Shown here: one piece after another, positions 51,501 through 59,643 of the stretch
How positions within the stretch are numbered: position 1 is the first letter of the stretch
Layout: each line of letters begins with the position of its first letter
Source of the DNA: Stichopus chloronotus
Lineage: Eukaryota > Echinodermata > Holothuroidea > Aspidochirotida > Stichopodidae
Reading direction: 5' to 3'
Assembly (NCBI GenBank): GCA_021234535.1
Contig: CM037843.1
Location: 5,598,820 to 5,662,819, forward strand
Length of the DNA: 64,000 bases
The notes under the pieces: generated by a model
Database searches by the model: none
Told to the model about the DNA's origin: nothing
The model's input: only the letters and a program-made list of their open reading frames with translations
Position numbers and translations under genes: made by a program

Positions 51501-52290
51501 TAACAGAACTTGGAGACCTCCTGTGCTAGCCCTGACTGAAACATGCCAACACTAGGGTAGATTGCACCATCAACCTGCAATTGAAATGACCTCTTGCGTC
51601 ATATACAGTTAACCTCCTCAAGGCCTCTTGACACTTTGTGAGAGCCCCCTTGCATAGATTCATAGACACTGGTGTGGTAGTGTGTGCTTATACCTACCAT
51701 GAATGTTATTTACAGTGGATGTACATCCAGTTATTCACTGACTGGTATAGAGCATGCTAGTTGCATCAGCATGTTACTGAACAAGCACTTTCCTTTCTAT
51801 TTTTGGATGCCAATAACGCAGACATCAATTAACAATTTGTCATGCTGGCCCTCAAAAATTGATACTTGAGAGTCATAATAACAATCTAGACTGATTATTA
51901 TTCAATCAAAGATTGCCTCACATCATACGGGCCTACACCAGTGTAAGCAATGGAATGATTGTTCCAACTGGTTTTTAAACTGTCTTTTATGTTTACTAAT
52001 ACTGTATAGAGTTACATTCCCCTTCAAATAATATATCTGCAGTCCATCTGGCTTTGTTTTTAGTACAGTAATTATCTTTTATACACTCATGCCTAGGCAA
52101 CTGGTCCCTATAATACTGTCAGTTGTAAGTCATTTTAAAGGATAAATAGAGGCTTAGGAAATAGTCATATATTGATCATCAACTTCGTTTTCTTTTTTTT
52201 TAGAATTTGACAGAAGTAACAGGAGGCAGTGAGGACAATCTCCTGGAGCCAATCAGGAGGGACAGTGAAGCAGGCTTGTTGGAGCGATAG
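15356..52290 (+). CDS. sas: Sas-like transmembrane receptor with VWC and FN3 domains (3' part, 16 exons)
   Basis: Exons are 15356-15510, 24893-25040, 26003-26245, 32530-32748, 34428-34634, 40662-40898, 41315-41493, 41682-41859, 42527-42736, 44246-44449, 45645-45846, 46318-46466, 48404-48540, 50064-50229, 50931-51145 and 52204-52290. All introns are GT-AG, phases match at every junction, and the join reads 977 codons to a TAG without a stop. Residues are numbered from the first whole codon at 15358. Domains in order: FN3 (1-100), VWC x4 (102-181, 183-254, 256-323, 325-402), FN3 (404-521), VWC x2 (523-591, 593-659), FN3 (661-776), FN3 (778-877), transmembrane helix (891-912), cytoplasmic tail (913-977). 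This order is known from Drosophila Stranded-at-second, an epithelial surface protein and ligand of receptor tyrosine phosphatase Ptp10D. Family assignment is by architecture and is less certain than the gene model. The entry exon starts in phase 1, so more coding exons must lie upstream, with the signal peptide still unlocated. Function in this animal is inferred only. Confidence 0.85.
16440..16700 (+). repeat. Related AGGTCA repeat, subfamily copy 2
   Basis: Contains AAGTCACCAGAGCTTAAAG, CATCAAGAAAGATATCTCAG and TATGGAGGTCAAAGGTCGCG in the same order and spacing as 11500-11800. Located in intron 1 of the Sas-like gene. Confidence 0.6.
17810..17935. repeat. Degenerate minisatellite of GGGGCGAACTGGTT type
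   Basis: Successive variants: GGGACTAATTGGTCGG, GGGGCAAACTGGTT, GGAGCGAAGTGGTT, GGGTGAGAACTGGTTG, GGGGCGAACTTG and GGGGTGAAACAACTGGTT, in intron 1. Confidence 0.6.
18329..20345. mobile_element. 2,017-bp inverted-repeat DNA element, non-autonomous
   Basis: Perfect 13-bp terminal inverted repeats GGGCAATTCCACG (18329-18341) and its complement (20333-20345), flanked on both sides by TAAA (18325-18328, 20346-20349), a plausible 4-bp target duplication. The interior is AT-rich without a transposase frame. The 12-mer TAACGCCGTGAC occurs eight times: plus strand at 18343, 18522, 18719, 18733, 19808 and 19974; minus strand at 19773 and 19787. Superfamily not recognised. Confidence 0.75.
19787..19819. 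repeat. Perfect 13-bp hairpin made of the element's 12-mer
   Basis: GTCACGGCGTTAC, a 7-base loop (CAAAAAA), then GTAACGCCGTGAC; a further inverted copy sits directly upstream at 19773-19784. It could be a transposase-binding or cruciform-forming site (inference). Confidence 0.75.
21539..21613 (+). CDS. Possible signal-peptide exon inside intron 1
   Basis: An ATG opens MLLVVGQSVWLAIITLLCMK-CHEHK and runs into AAG|gtaaag in phase 0, the phase needed to join exon 24893. A hydrophobic core followed by a splice donor is what an alternative first exon would show, but the product would start with half an FN3 domain and no promoter is evident. Chance is quite possible. Confidence 0.2.
24893..25040 (+). 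CDS. Sas-like exon b: second half of FN3 domain A
   Basis: Acceptor ttag ends at 24892 and donor gtaact starts at 25041; phase 0 in, phase 1 out. The peptide contains VRNLEPDTDYYFRVSY, the classic E-F strand 'L-P-T-Y-F-V' signature of FN3, and ends GPLSEVALHRTGMP. It completes the domain begun 9.4 kb upstream. An N-glycosylation sequon (NGT) lies near its start. Confidence 0.88.
26003..26245 (+). CDS. Sas-like exon c: VWC domain 1
   Basis: Phase 1 in and out, so the whole VWC module is one removable exon. It carries ten cysteines in VWC order, with cysteines 2-4 spaced C-x3-C-x-C (SCDSACDC) and the paired ECC followed by IIDC. The tail after the last cysteine is Pro/Asp-rich (GPSDPDNP). Extracellular, presumably disulfide-bonded. 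Confidence 0.9.
31740..32120. repeat. Degenerate ~130-bp tandem repeat, three units
   Basis: Blocks near 31815, 31945 and 32075 each run 'cttc.g.GTGTTC.GA.A' followed by a 'GTTAGGGTCC / TTAAGGTCC / GTTAGGGGC' segment. In intron 3. Confidence 0.45.
32290..32340. repeat. ATTC tetranucleotide microsatellite
   Basis: About a dozen ATTC units with two ATTT variants in the middle, 190 bp upstream of VWC exon d. Confidence 0.95.
32530..32748 (+). CDS. Sas-like exon d: VWC domain 2
   Basis: Acceptor atcag ends at 32529; donor gtaagt starts at 32749; phase 1 to 1. The ten-cysteine VWC pattern is complete: GCNELCYC shows C-x3-C-x-C, then YC, RC, TC and GECCPYWSC. A short His run (IHHHG) precedes the second cysteine. 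Confidence 0.92.
34428..34634 (+). CDS. Sas-like exon e: VWC domain 3
   Basis: Acceptor actag ends at 34427; donor gtacgt at 34635; phase 1 to 1. Ten cysteines: SCEINGNTYED, then GCSMRCQC, SCVPRCPP, HDCPNP and GECCWQWQC. The upstream frame is open and hydrophobic (FLVLTLPLLV), but that stretch is the polypyrimidine tract of the acceptor, not a signal peptide. Confidence 0.92.
34690..35495 (+). repeat. Array A3: same tandem-repeat family, in intron 5
   Basis: Four units about 130-140 bp apart (AGGTCA-rich blocks near 34830, 34970, 35102 and 35233), beginning 55 bp after the donor of VWC exon e. It ends with the module TTAGGTCAG.AGATGTCATTGT and AATAATCAAGC also seen after array A1. Confidence 0.75.
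36963..37421 (+). CDS. Transposon-associated multi-copy protein, N-terminal part
   Basis: An open frame of 152 codons; the ATG at 37044 is the likelier start, giving MSQSVCYAHVFETNEEIRPF and 125 residues. It contains CHHKCYQYFTD followed by a basic stretch (KQKRAVKRVAHEK), a Cys/His pattern that I associate from memory with N-termini of transposon-linked proteins common in invertebrate genomes. The end at 37421 may be a frameshift or a lost splice site, since no partner domain follows. It lies in intron 5 of the Sas-like gene on the same strand, next to LINE and SINE debris. Family identity is inference. Confidence 0.4.
   Translation: MQFRPKCAQYTHSNTFRVSKKIKIESTMSQSVCYAHVFETNEEIRPFNEKTWRTFLHGVQVWENLDGKQAEVSRCFLENNSCDDLYVLPIPENGGCHHKCYQYFTDISKQKRAVKRVAHEKREDSSATCSTTSVSVIFARPRLMELKIKLNV
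37460..37860 (-). mobile_element. Non-LTR retrotransposon (LINE) 3' end, 5'-truncated
   Basis: The minus-strand frame 37860-37537 ends with RVIDEWNALPDSIGSTSSVN and then FKNAVDRYF, the typical C-terminus after the reverse transcriptase of CR1/Jockey-like LINEs. It is followed by a short 3' UTR and a TAAAC-like tail on the minus strand (around 37463-37480). Only the last roughly 110 codons remain; no reverse-transcriptase catalytic motif is present, as expected for 5' truncation. Confidence 0.65.
37890..37962. repeat. TAGGCCTA cluster and TA microsatellite
   Basis: Overlapping AGGCCTA palindromes lead into an uninterrupted TA run at about 37933-37959. Confidence 0.9.
38191..38278 (+). repeat. 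tRNA-derived SINE-like sequence or tRNA pseudogene
   Basis: A-box TGGTGTAGTGG at 38191-38201 and B-box AGTTCGAGTCC at 38244-38254, 42 bases apart, with a T run (38269-38278) as an RNA polymerase III stop. The T-stem and acceptor stem do not pair, so it is not a functional tRNA. It lies within 1 kb of the LINE remnant. Confidence 0.6.
38802..38817. repeat. 16-bp perfect palindrome around an E-box
   Basis: GGGGGCACGTGCCCCC, centred on CACGTG, inside a G/C-rich block that looks repetitive. Confidence 0.8.
39082..39235. repeat. 76-bp tandem duplication
   Basis: Two copies starting at 39082 and 39158 (AAAAAATACCATT ... TTTTTCTTGTG.AGGGAAGGGGG); the second is diverged. Confidence 0.8.
40662..40898 (+). 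CDS. Sas-like exon f: VWC domain 4
   Basis: Acceptor cgcag ends at 40661; donor gtgaga at 40899; phase 1 to 1. Ten cysteines with DCTELCRC (C-x3-C-x-C) and EDCCKVIAC. A Pro-rich insertion (PSLPSPTPLCPHP) separates cysteines 6 and 7. One NIT sequon. Confidence 0.92.
41315..41493 (+). CDS. Sas-like exon g: first half of FN3 domain B
   Basis: Acceptor ccag ends at 41314; donor gtagca at 41494; phase 1 in, phase 0 out. The peptide holds VSLYAFNATSITVAFSPP and GYIIHYTNRTSE, giving FN3 B and C strands; the conserved Trp of strand B is replaced by Phe. Two sequons (NAT, NRT). Confidence 0.9.
41682..41859 (+). CDS. Sas-like exon h: second half of FN3 domain B
   Basis: Acceptor ttttag ends at 41681; donor gtaagt at 41860; phase 0 in, phase 1 out. 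IDIGDLQRDSTYYLQIQVSL is the FN3 E-F signature. The intron splitting the domain is only 188 bp, the shortest in the gene. Confidence 0.9.
42527..42736 (+). CDS. Sas-like exon i: VWC domain 5
   Basis: Acceptor cacag ends at 42526; donor gtctgt at 42737, the weakest-looking donor of the gene; phase 1 to 1. Ten cysteines with GCAALCQC and GECCPQWRC. Confidence 0.92.
42900..43090 (+). repeat. Single decayed unit of repeat family A
   Basis: ATCTCAAGGAG, GTGTAGGTACCACATGGAATGCAAGAAGG and GGGGTCAAAGGTTATTTG follow the order of family A units but are strongly diverged. Confidence 0.45.
44246..44449 (+). CDS. Sas-like exon j: VWC domain 6
   Basis: Acceptor ctcag ends at 44245; donor gtaagc at 44450; phase 1 to 1. 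Ten cysteines with SCDMRCTC and DTCCKEWVC; begins GGCSHNDKTYEDGMEW, close to the consensus start of VWC modules. Confidence 0.92.
45645..45846 (+). CDS. Sas-like exon k: first half of FN3 domain C
   Basis: Donor gtgagt at 45847; phase 1 in, phase 2 out. IRAVNITSNNATIVWPK and IQLFELKYRNLSYG give FN3 strands with the conserved Trp. A second in-frame acceptor AG ends at 45632, 12 bp upstream, and would replace the Asn of the junction codon with SSLAD. The outgoing phase 2 differs from the phase 0 of the other three FN3 domains. Confidence 0.9.
46318..46466 (+). CDS. Sas-like exon l: second half of FN3 domain C
   Basis: Acceptor ttcag ends at 46317 after a T-rich tract; donor gtatgt at 46467; phase 2 in, phase 1 out. 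YTLLNLRSERSYVVMLVVLL matches FN3 strands E-F, with an unusually hydrophobic F strand. It ends DIRTEQAP. Confidence 0.88.
48404..48540 (+). CDS. Sas-like exon m: first half of FN3 domain D
   Basis: Acceptor tacag ends at 48403; donor gtaaga at 48541; phase 1 in, phase 0 out. PVQLDVSKVTKTSVTIHWKS is a clear FN3 A-B strand pair and AWIVNVTTE is strand C, with a sequon (NVT). Confidence 0.9.
49107..49612 (+). repeat. Dispersed repeat B, copy 2 (intron 13)
   Basis: Same orientation and block order as 9325-9716, about 110 bp longer through small insertions. It is followed 250 bp later (49875) by GCATCGAAACCACAATGCAT, a motif also ending units of repeat family A. Confidence 0.65.
50064..50229 (+). 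CDS. Sas-like exon n: second half of FN3 domain D
   Basis: Acceptor catag ends at 50063; donor gtaatc at 50230; phase 0 in, phase 1 out. LTCTVPNLTADIYYVQLFGL gives FN3 strands E-F; the domain has two extra cysteines (LTC, KCV) that could form a local disulfide. Confidence 0.9.
50931..51145 (+). CDS. Sas-like exon o: juxtamembrane, transmembrane helix and proximal tail
   Basis: Acceptor tacag ends at 50930; donor gtagga at 51146; phase 1 in, phase 0 out. A Pro/His-rich juxtamembrane stretch is followed by AVFGIFFFLILLLIAVVIYM, a single membrane-spanning helix, then the basic stop-transfer RVKSRYHNQ. The tail is rich in tyrosines: residues 918, 922, 925, 933, 939 and 943, including YDNSSTYEHIYED. 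Confidence 0.92.
52204..52290 (+). CDS. Sas-like terminal exon p: end of cytoplasmic tail and stop
   Basis: Acceptor tttag ends at 52203 after a T-rich tract; enters in phase 0 and ends with TAG at 52288-52290. It encodes 28 residues, acidic then ending RRDSEAGLLER. RRDS would be a basophilic-kinase-type site and DNLLEP/GLLER contain dileucines, a possible endocytic signal (inference). The 3' UTR follows directly. Confidence 0.88.
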   Translation, partial: NLTEVTGGSEDNLLEPIRRDSEAGLLER

Positions 52291-52750
52291 CCAGTCTGAG
52301 TGCAGTATGAGGATAGACCAACAATTGAAATTACCTATGGAGACACCACACATACTCTTGTTTTCAAATGTTCTATGCCTCCTAACTTTTTTACATGCCT
52401 AAAGTCAGGTTATGGTTCAGTAGACCGAATGACCTGTGTATCTCTGCATCTTGCCTCAGAAGACATTAACGCTGTTGATAGCCCGTTAATGTTTGCTGAC
52501 AGGAAACTGAACTCTGGTCTACATCTTTTCCATATCAACTTTTTCTGTTGGAAATGGCTGCTCTCGCAGAGTGAAAGTCGTTACACATGCGTTCTCTGTT
52601 TTTTTTTGTCCATGTAAGCTGGCTAACTGAAGTAGAAGACATTGTGCAGTCTGGGTCTGTTCTGAGGTTTACGTTAGTTACTAGTCTTCCTAATGTGGTT
52701 AATGAGCTGTACCAGCATCTAGAAAAATAAAGCTCTTCATAAAAATCGAA
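52291..52750 (+). other. Probable 3' UTR of the Sas-like gene
   Basis: No splice signal or conserved coding frame is evident after the stop, and the AATAAA signal at 52726 gives a compact UTR of about 450 bases. The exact cleavage site cannot be seen. Confidence 0.6.
52726..52731 (+). promoter_or_regulatory. Polyadenylation signal AATAAA
   Basis: Canonical hexamer 436 bases past the stop codon of the Sas-like gene, the first well-placed one downstream of it on the plus strand. Confidence 0.65.
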
Positions 52751-53109
52751 TATTGGAATGGTCATTGACTCTAAAATGGTGTAAAGAACAAAATTCTCAG
52801 TATGCAATTGATAGAGTGAAGATTAATGATACCAATCTGTTTATTACTGTCTCCTCTCAAAATGCTAACAGAAAACAAAAAAAGAAATAATGATGCTATT
52901 TCACTTTTGTGACAAGGTGTAGAAACTTCAAACATACAAAAGAATGAAAGCAATGCCTCTTTGATGTTTAAATGGAAGTTGTGTCGAAATAAACCCTTGA
53001 TGGTAGGGGTTGTTTTCCAGATAGAGCTCTGCTATGGTACTCAGTATTTTTAGGGCTGTGGTATTGTCTGGTAAAATCACATAAAAAAACAGACAAACCA
53101 GTAAAACAG

Positions 53110-53490
53110 ACAATGCAGAGTCAAATAGGGCCTTGAAAATCTTTGAAAGTTCTTGAATTTTTATTTGCCATATTCAAGGCCTTGAACGTGCTCGAGTTTT
53201 GTTCTTTAACATCAGAGTCCTTGAAGAGTGCTTAAATTTTGATGATTTGTAATATTACTTGACATTTTGTAATAACACTAAACATTTTGTAATAGTAATC
53301 TACATTTTTACTTGAGTTTTAACTGCAACAAATGTTTGGACCAGTTTTCTTCCCTGCCAACCTCAAGGGCATGTAAGAATTTCTGAAGATATTTCAGAGT
53401 ATTCTAAAAGGGGTTTGAATTTCATGAAAAGACTTTGAAAAAGTGCTTGATTTTTTTCATCTTCAGAAAAGTGTATGAACCCTGACAGTG
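53110..53490. repeat. Probable decayed interspersed repeat ('CCTTGAA' type)
   Basis: Recurrent CCTTGAA/TTCTTGAATTTT and GTGCTTGA motifs, ending GTGTATGAACCCTGACAG, whose complement resembles a hAT-style CAGGGTTCATAC end. No clear left terminus or duplication. Confidence 0.35.
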
Positions 53491-54072
53491 TTTACCTAAC
53501 AACAGCTGGTGATTTTCTTGATGAAGCAAAGTAGTCGAAGTATCATTTACAAAATGAACAAGACTCAGCTAAGACAAGGTTTGTGGATTACTGCATTACT
53601 GCAGTTTTTGTCCCAAATATTGTGTCCCCATGAACACAGTCTTGCTTCACACAGACCAACAGAGCGAAGCCGCAAGTAAGCCCGGAGATCTGGAACCTTG
53701 TGTGAACGAGTTAACTCCAGGCATAGCAGAACTTTTCACAAAGGTCATGCTTGGTTTCTCTTTGCATATAACAATGCCACTGGTCAGTTTAGTTTTCACA
53801 TGGTCAACTGCCAACCAATGAGATCATTCTCAGAAATGTTGACAGGTGTGGTTTTCAAAGTAGAGCTGCGGTTTTAGTGATTACAGTATGGATGGGAAGA
53901 ATTTTTAGTTTTGAGAAATTTGTTTGACGTATGGTATATATGTTGTAAAACAAAGTCCTGTGACATTTATCTTACGTTTTCCAGTTTGTTTACTCTTTCG
54001 ATACTGGTAAGTGAATATGCAAAAATCCCAAAGTTCCAAAAAAGTCTTAATTGTTTTGTACTAGAATGTTAA

Positions 54073-54409
54073 AGGGAAATAAGGAATTTGTTTTACAGAA
54101 AAATGTCACATTATTAATCCATCATTGTGGACACAGAATGATAGATTATTCAAAAGGAGTGAATACTGTGGTGTTCTTTTCCAGAAATCTCACTGATAGA
54201 AATTCAGTTAGTTGTTGTTCAAGAATAATTTGTTCACTGAAACTTTCAAAAATTCAAATTAGGCATCTTCTGTACCTCATCTTATGCATAATGTTTTGAG
54301 AAGATAAAAAGCTCTTGTAGAAATTTATCAGTCGTTATGAGTCTGAATGGTTTAGCAATAATTAAAGCTGTCTTTTGAATGCTCATATAATTGGTGCCTT
54401 ATTACCCAT
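54073..54409. mobile_element. TTAA-flanked miniature transposon, copy 1 (337 bp)
   Basis: Starts AGGGAAAT after TTAA (54069-54072) and ends before TTAA (54410-54413); the right terminus is diverged (ACCCA instead of TTCCCT). The interior shares long stretches with the copies at 59301 and 60550, for example the AGATTATTCAAAA and ATGCATAATGTTTT regions. Confidence 0.65.
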
Positions 54410-57400
54410 TTAAATGCTGTTGGGGTATCAGTGCTTTCTTAACTTAAATTTTTACTGCTACAAGGGCACTGTAACTGTAGTTATACGAAAATAGTGACAC
54501 AGAACGTCATCCACAACTAGCACGGTAGCCAAGTAATCTCCGCTGTACAGAGGGGTTAATCTGGCTGGAAATGCGACGGATACTGAACAAAAATGTGATA
54601 AAAAACAAATGATTTTAACTTAATGCCACTATTTCACTCATTTTTATGTTGTTTGTTACTCTAAAGACCAACCTGAAAGTATTTTGTGCAGTCATTTCTC
54701 CAGTCAATTAAATAATAACAATACAAACTAAGGTATTGCTTAGTTACTGTCCAATGTAGTTAATGATTCCCAACTATGTGTGCTAGTAATAATAAATTAA
54801 ACTTGCTAATGCAGGTGACACTACATGTACTGGGCCCTCTGCACAGGTAAAATTTCCATCTTGCATGTTCTGAAATACAGTGCATAAGACAGACAAATAG
54901 GTTATACAGACTGTTTGCATAGAAATTAATTCCATGTGGAGAATTACAGGGCTGTGCAATTGGATTTTCTTTACTTCTACAAATATGATCACCACTCGGT
55001 CCCTCTAACATTCACATACACATAATAGGTATTATTTGTCATTGCAACAGAAACCCAATATCCAAAAGTGAGAAAAATCAACAGAAATTTCAATCCCTCT
55101 GGCAAAATTATGTACACCTCATCAACTAAGTCTGAATAAAATTATTGTGACTCTTCCTCGTAAGAGGAGCTTTAGCTCAGGCTTGTAACGTTCCCATGGG
55201 AAAATAGGTGAGAATATAGGTGGATCAAACAGTAGAGCAAGACTGTGTTCCTAGGAACAGGCCTAAGGTAACCAAGAAAGGAAAGGGTGATCACAACACC
55301 ACTTCCACTGGTGGCAAATGGCCTTCAGCTAAAACTTAGCACTACATGCTACCTAGTACCTAGCTACTTGTACATTTCGTTTAAGCCTTGCTACTGTGGT
55401 AATAGATGAGTAGCTGATGCAATGTAAGATAAGGTTCATTTAGGTGAAAGGGGAGTGCTGTGACTGAACTGAAAGGAATATTTGTACAGTGTTTGCAGGC
55501 TAACCTTGGGACTCAACCCATAGGAACTTTGTTAGTCTAACCCTCTTTACAAACAGCAGAGGAAATCGTGGGCTTGATTTAGGCAGCATATTTCATGTCT
55601 GTGTCGTTTCTCGATGTTCTTCACTTCTTCACAGATTAGTTATGAAACAAAAAGTGAACTGACTCAAAAGTATATGTGATAATTATACAAGTGATGACAC
55701 TGCATGCACCATTGCCAAACTTCACTTAGCTCTACTTGAAAAGGCAGCAAGTAAGATTGTTGTCCAGTTGGTGAAAGCTTAGGTCACTCCATAAGCAAGT
55801 AACAGAAGACTACAAAAAAGGGGGAAAAAAATTGCAGACAGACAGAGTGTCATTAGTTTGTTTCATTTAATTTGAAGTTGTTTCTTATACCTTAGAGTGG
55901 GTACAAAAACTAAAAGATACCAATAAAAAACAAGAGGTCAGAAAAGTAAGCATGTACTGTACATTCTCAAGAATATTTGTATTTCTCCTTGAAATGTCTG
56001 ACATTAAGTATTCAAAGCTTCTTTCTAAAAAAAATTGGGTTTATTTGAAGAATAGAATGTTTTAACTTCTAATTAGCAGTCATTGTAAGAAAATGAAAAC
56101 TATTTTTAACATTTTTATTGTTTCTATCTTGCTGTTTTTGTAGAAACCAATTTAAGGACTGTGTAAGTGGAATCTGAATTCTATAGTTATCAGAAGGAGT
56201 GCTTTTTTGTGAGTGCAACTCATTTTGTATGGATGTATTTGTTCATTTATGTACCGATATGTATCATAACGCAGTAACGTAAATTCCAGTAATGGCGTAA
56301 GACATCCTGAAAAGGGGTATACATTAAGGGTTATCCTCATTTGAATTTGTCAGCTCTTCGATAACAATGTAAATAGCGCCCCCTCTCCTCTATAAAGGCT
56401 ATAGTTGCTACAGACCATGTGACATAACCAGTGCTTTTCCGCTGCAGCCCCCCACCCCCCATACCCCCTGACATTCTATACAAAAGGTAAGAAACATGGA
56501 ATTTTGCAAATTCAAAAAACGACAATTGGTCTTTAAGAATGAAAAAAGTACTTTAATTCCGTCCTTCTGAAAGGATTTGTGTAAACGTTCTTTTCTCCCT
56601 TGGTAGCTACTTCTCTATCATACGTCACATGAACAGATGCATTCTGGATGGTAACTGATATGGAGTGGAGTGTATTTCTGTTTACCTTTGCACTCTTAAG
56701 TTACATTAAATTCATTTTGTCCTTGCGGTGTAGCTTTTCTGTATACTTATGAACAATCAGATAGCAGCTGAGTTTGTACTTTTTTTTCAAGCTACTTACC
56801 TTCCCTCTGGCGTATGCAAAGGGATAGTGGTGTATCTGTCGGAAGGAGGGGAGGGGGGATGCGGGCGGGCGGTTATTTATCCAGTCACGGTTCAAGTTGG
56901 AATGGATATGGGAACCGGGCAGGGTATCACAAGTGAAGTAGTTTATTGCTCAGAAGTTGCTCTGGGTTCTTAAGCGTTTTTTTGTTTTTTTTTTGAGGAG
57001 CGCCACTTTTGCCAGACGCCATACCCCATGTAGTAAGCTATGAATAAGTTGTGTACTGTATTTATTGTTTTGACCAAGAATTGAAGATACCCCTTGCGAA
57101 AATAACTGTAAAACTTTTAGAACGCATTAAATCATATGCAGGCTATTTAGTGTACGTAGTGGGCCGACAGTAGCCCCTGGCCTGCCAGAAGATAAATGCG
57201 TATGTTCTAGAACCCTTTGAATAGCTTCTAGATAAAAACCTGTACATTGCTTTTTAGAGATTTAATAAATTGCAGACCAAGAAATGGTCTTATTCTAAAT
57301 CATGTCTCCGCGCACTTATTTGTTCAACTAATATATAGAAGCATGTGAGTTCAACATATTGTACAATTACTGATCATAGGTTGGCACGAAAGGGTTGGCA

Positions 57401-58914
57401 CGTAGCAAGTTCACTGTTTCCCCATAAGGGGTTGCTGATACGGCAGTCTCCCAGTTGAAGTGATGGGCAACCAACTTGAAAATGAACTGCCTACTCCCTA
57501 GTCCCTGCCTTCTAGTGTATGCCTATCTACCCTACGCGAAAGGTTCCATATAGGATTCCTTTTGCTGGAAACAAAAAAAAAAAGGGAGGAAGGGGGGAGG
57601 GAGGGAGGAATGTGAAAAAGAAAGATATTGTGGAAGATGGAGAGAGAAAGGAACACGGGATCAGAATGCAGTGGGGGAAAACTGACGATTGTGCTCTTGA
57701 GGGCCCACAGCGCCAACAGTTATCCCCTGCCGCATCGGACTGGTGTAAGAAGGAAGATAACTCAACACCCGTGGCTTGGGTCATCTGCAGCTGGCTCGCA
57801 TCTGAAAATTGCTCATTCGCGATTATCCACGTTTAATGAGACGGCGCACTGACAAATTCAGGTTACCAACATCGCGCCCAGACAAGGAACTTAAAGTGGT
57901 CTTTTTTCCCTGTCGGTAATTCCCTAACAAAATTGTAAAACAATTGCCCAAATAGCAGTCAAGATGTGATGGAAATCCAGATTTTTTACGCGTGTTCAGC
58001 CTGTGAATAATGCTGTAACTACTACGACTGGCAAAGTATATACACGGCATTATACCTGGAAAGAGTAAACTGGTGACGTTTGCAGGGAGTCGTCAAGAAG
58101 AGACTGACGTCACATGATAAATTAATGAGACCACCAATCATTTTACACTCATAATGTCAGTTGACCAATATACATGTAGAGAATTGGCATCTAACTTGAA
58201 GCATACACCTGCTCAAATGTGATGTGCCAACCCCAAAATTATGAATTAAATTGTAATACAGAAAGAAAACTTTTAGCTATTTTAAATACATTTACGAACA
58301 GAATTTCAACTCCCTGTATGGATGCATGTGAAACGAGTTGAGATAAAGATAAATTAATTGTGCAAATATACATGGATTCATAAGAGAGAACTATACTACG
58401 GCAAAGTTGTTATATAGAGCCCTGCTATTGTAAGTGCAGTTTGTAGTTTAATGATATTGTTTAAGTGATGATTCAGACTACTACATCTTGATGTAAAAAG
58501 AATGATAAATATCTACATCAAGTCACGGATGCAAGGGGGGACCAACGGGAGCCACCAACCCCCCCCCCCCCCCCCTCTTCGTGAGTCAAAAGTGTTGTTT
58601 CCAAAAACTGTCTTAATAGGCCTAATTCAGAAATTCTTGTAGAAGAAAATAAAGTTTGAAACTGCACACTTTCGTTGTGCCAAATCGCCTCTAAGGGCTA
58701 TGTGGCATCTGAGGTTAGGCCACGGCCCCCAACAAAGGTGCCGTAAGCGTGTAAAGGACAACTGTTGAATCTGGAGAGACGATTTCTGGAAATTTACTTT
58801 ATATATGTATCCAACGATTTTCTGGTGCACTCAGCACCAACTGATCGTGGGGCGCCACCTAGTAGTCTTCCAACAATTCTATGCAGCATGTTAGCAATTA
58901 TAAAAGACAATCGA

Positions 58915-59165
58915 GCCTCTCCTTTCCCACCCTTAACCAACACCCCACTGCCCTTCCCCACCCTTCCCATCACCCTTTCCCATCCTTCCCCACGACGTGC
59001 CACCCTTCTTACCTCTTCCCCACCCCTTCCCACCCTCCGTCACCCTTCCGATCCTTTCCCACCCTTTCCTTACCCCTTCCCACCTTACCCACTCTTTTCC
59101 CACCCTTCCCATCCCTTCCCCACCCTTGCCCTTTCCGTCTGGTCCCTTCCCTATCTCTTCCCGAA
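58915..59165. repeat. Polypyrimidine degenerate minisatellite
   Basis: About 250 bp of CCCACCCTTCCC variants, almost entirely pyrimidine on the plus strand, 130 bp upstream of the TTAA element copy 2. Overlapping Pro/Ser-rich and Gly/Lys-rich reading frames are compositional. Confidence 0.85.
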
Positions 59166-59300
59166 GTCTGGAACACGCAATATTTTCTAATCGAAAGCAA
59201 GTTGCTTGGCACGTTCTCTGTTCCAGAGTTGTTTTGTTGCCACATTGTCTTGGAAAAATGTCTGAAAGGGAGTTATTCCTGGGTATTTCTGTTCCTTTAA

Positions 59301-59643
59301 AGGGAAAGGGCGTTTGTTTCACGGAAGACAAACATATTTTCAAGACCAATGTTTGTGGACATAGAACGAGAGGTTATTCAAAATAAGGAAGGACAGAAAC
59401 CTTCTTTTCAAGAACTAAATTTCTCACAGATAGAAATTCAGTTGTTTCTTGCCCAACAAATATTTGTTCACCCAAACTTTTCAAAATTCAAATGATGCAT
59501 CTTCCGTTACTCAATGCATGCATAATGTTTTGAGGAGATGAAGCTTTTGCTGATGTTTGTTGATGAGACTGAATGGTTTGACAATGATTACGACTGTTTT
59601 CTTTGTATGCCATGTTGGTATATTCTAAACGCCCTATTTCCCT
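59301..59643. mobile_element. TTAA-flanked miniature transposon, copy 2 (343 bp)
   Basis: Best-preserved copy: TTAA at 59297-59300 and 59644-59647, terminal AGGGAAA and TTTCCCT inverted repeats. TTAA duplication is typical of piggyBac and Kolobok transposons; no coding sequence is present, so it is a MITE. Confidence 0.75.

Noticed and set aside
58765..59386. Several overlapping Pro/Ser-rich and Gly/Lys-rich frames of 78-141 codons
   Set aside because: They coincide with the polypyrimidine minisatellite and occur in all frames on both strands.
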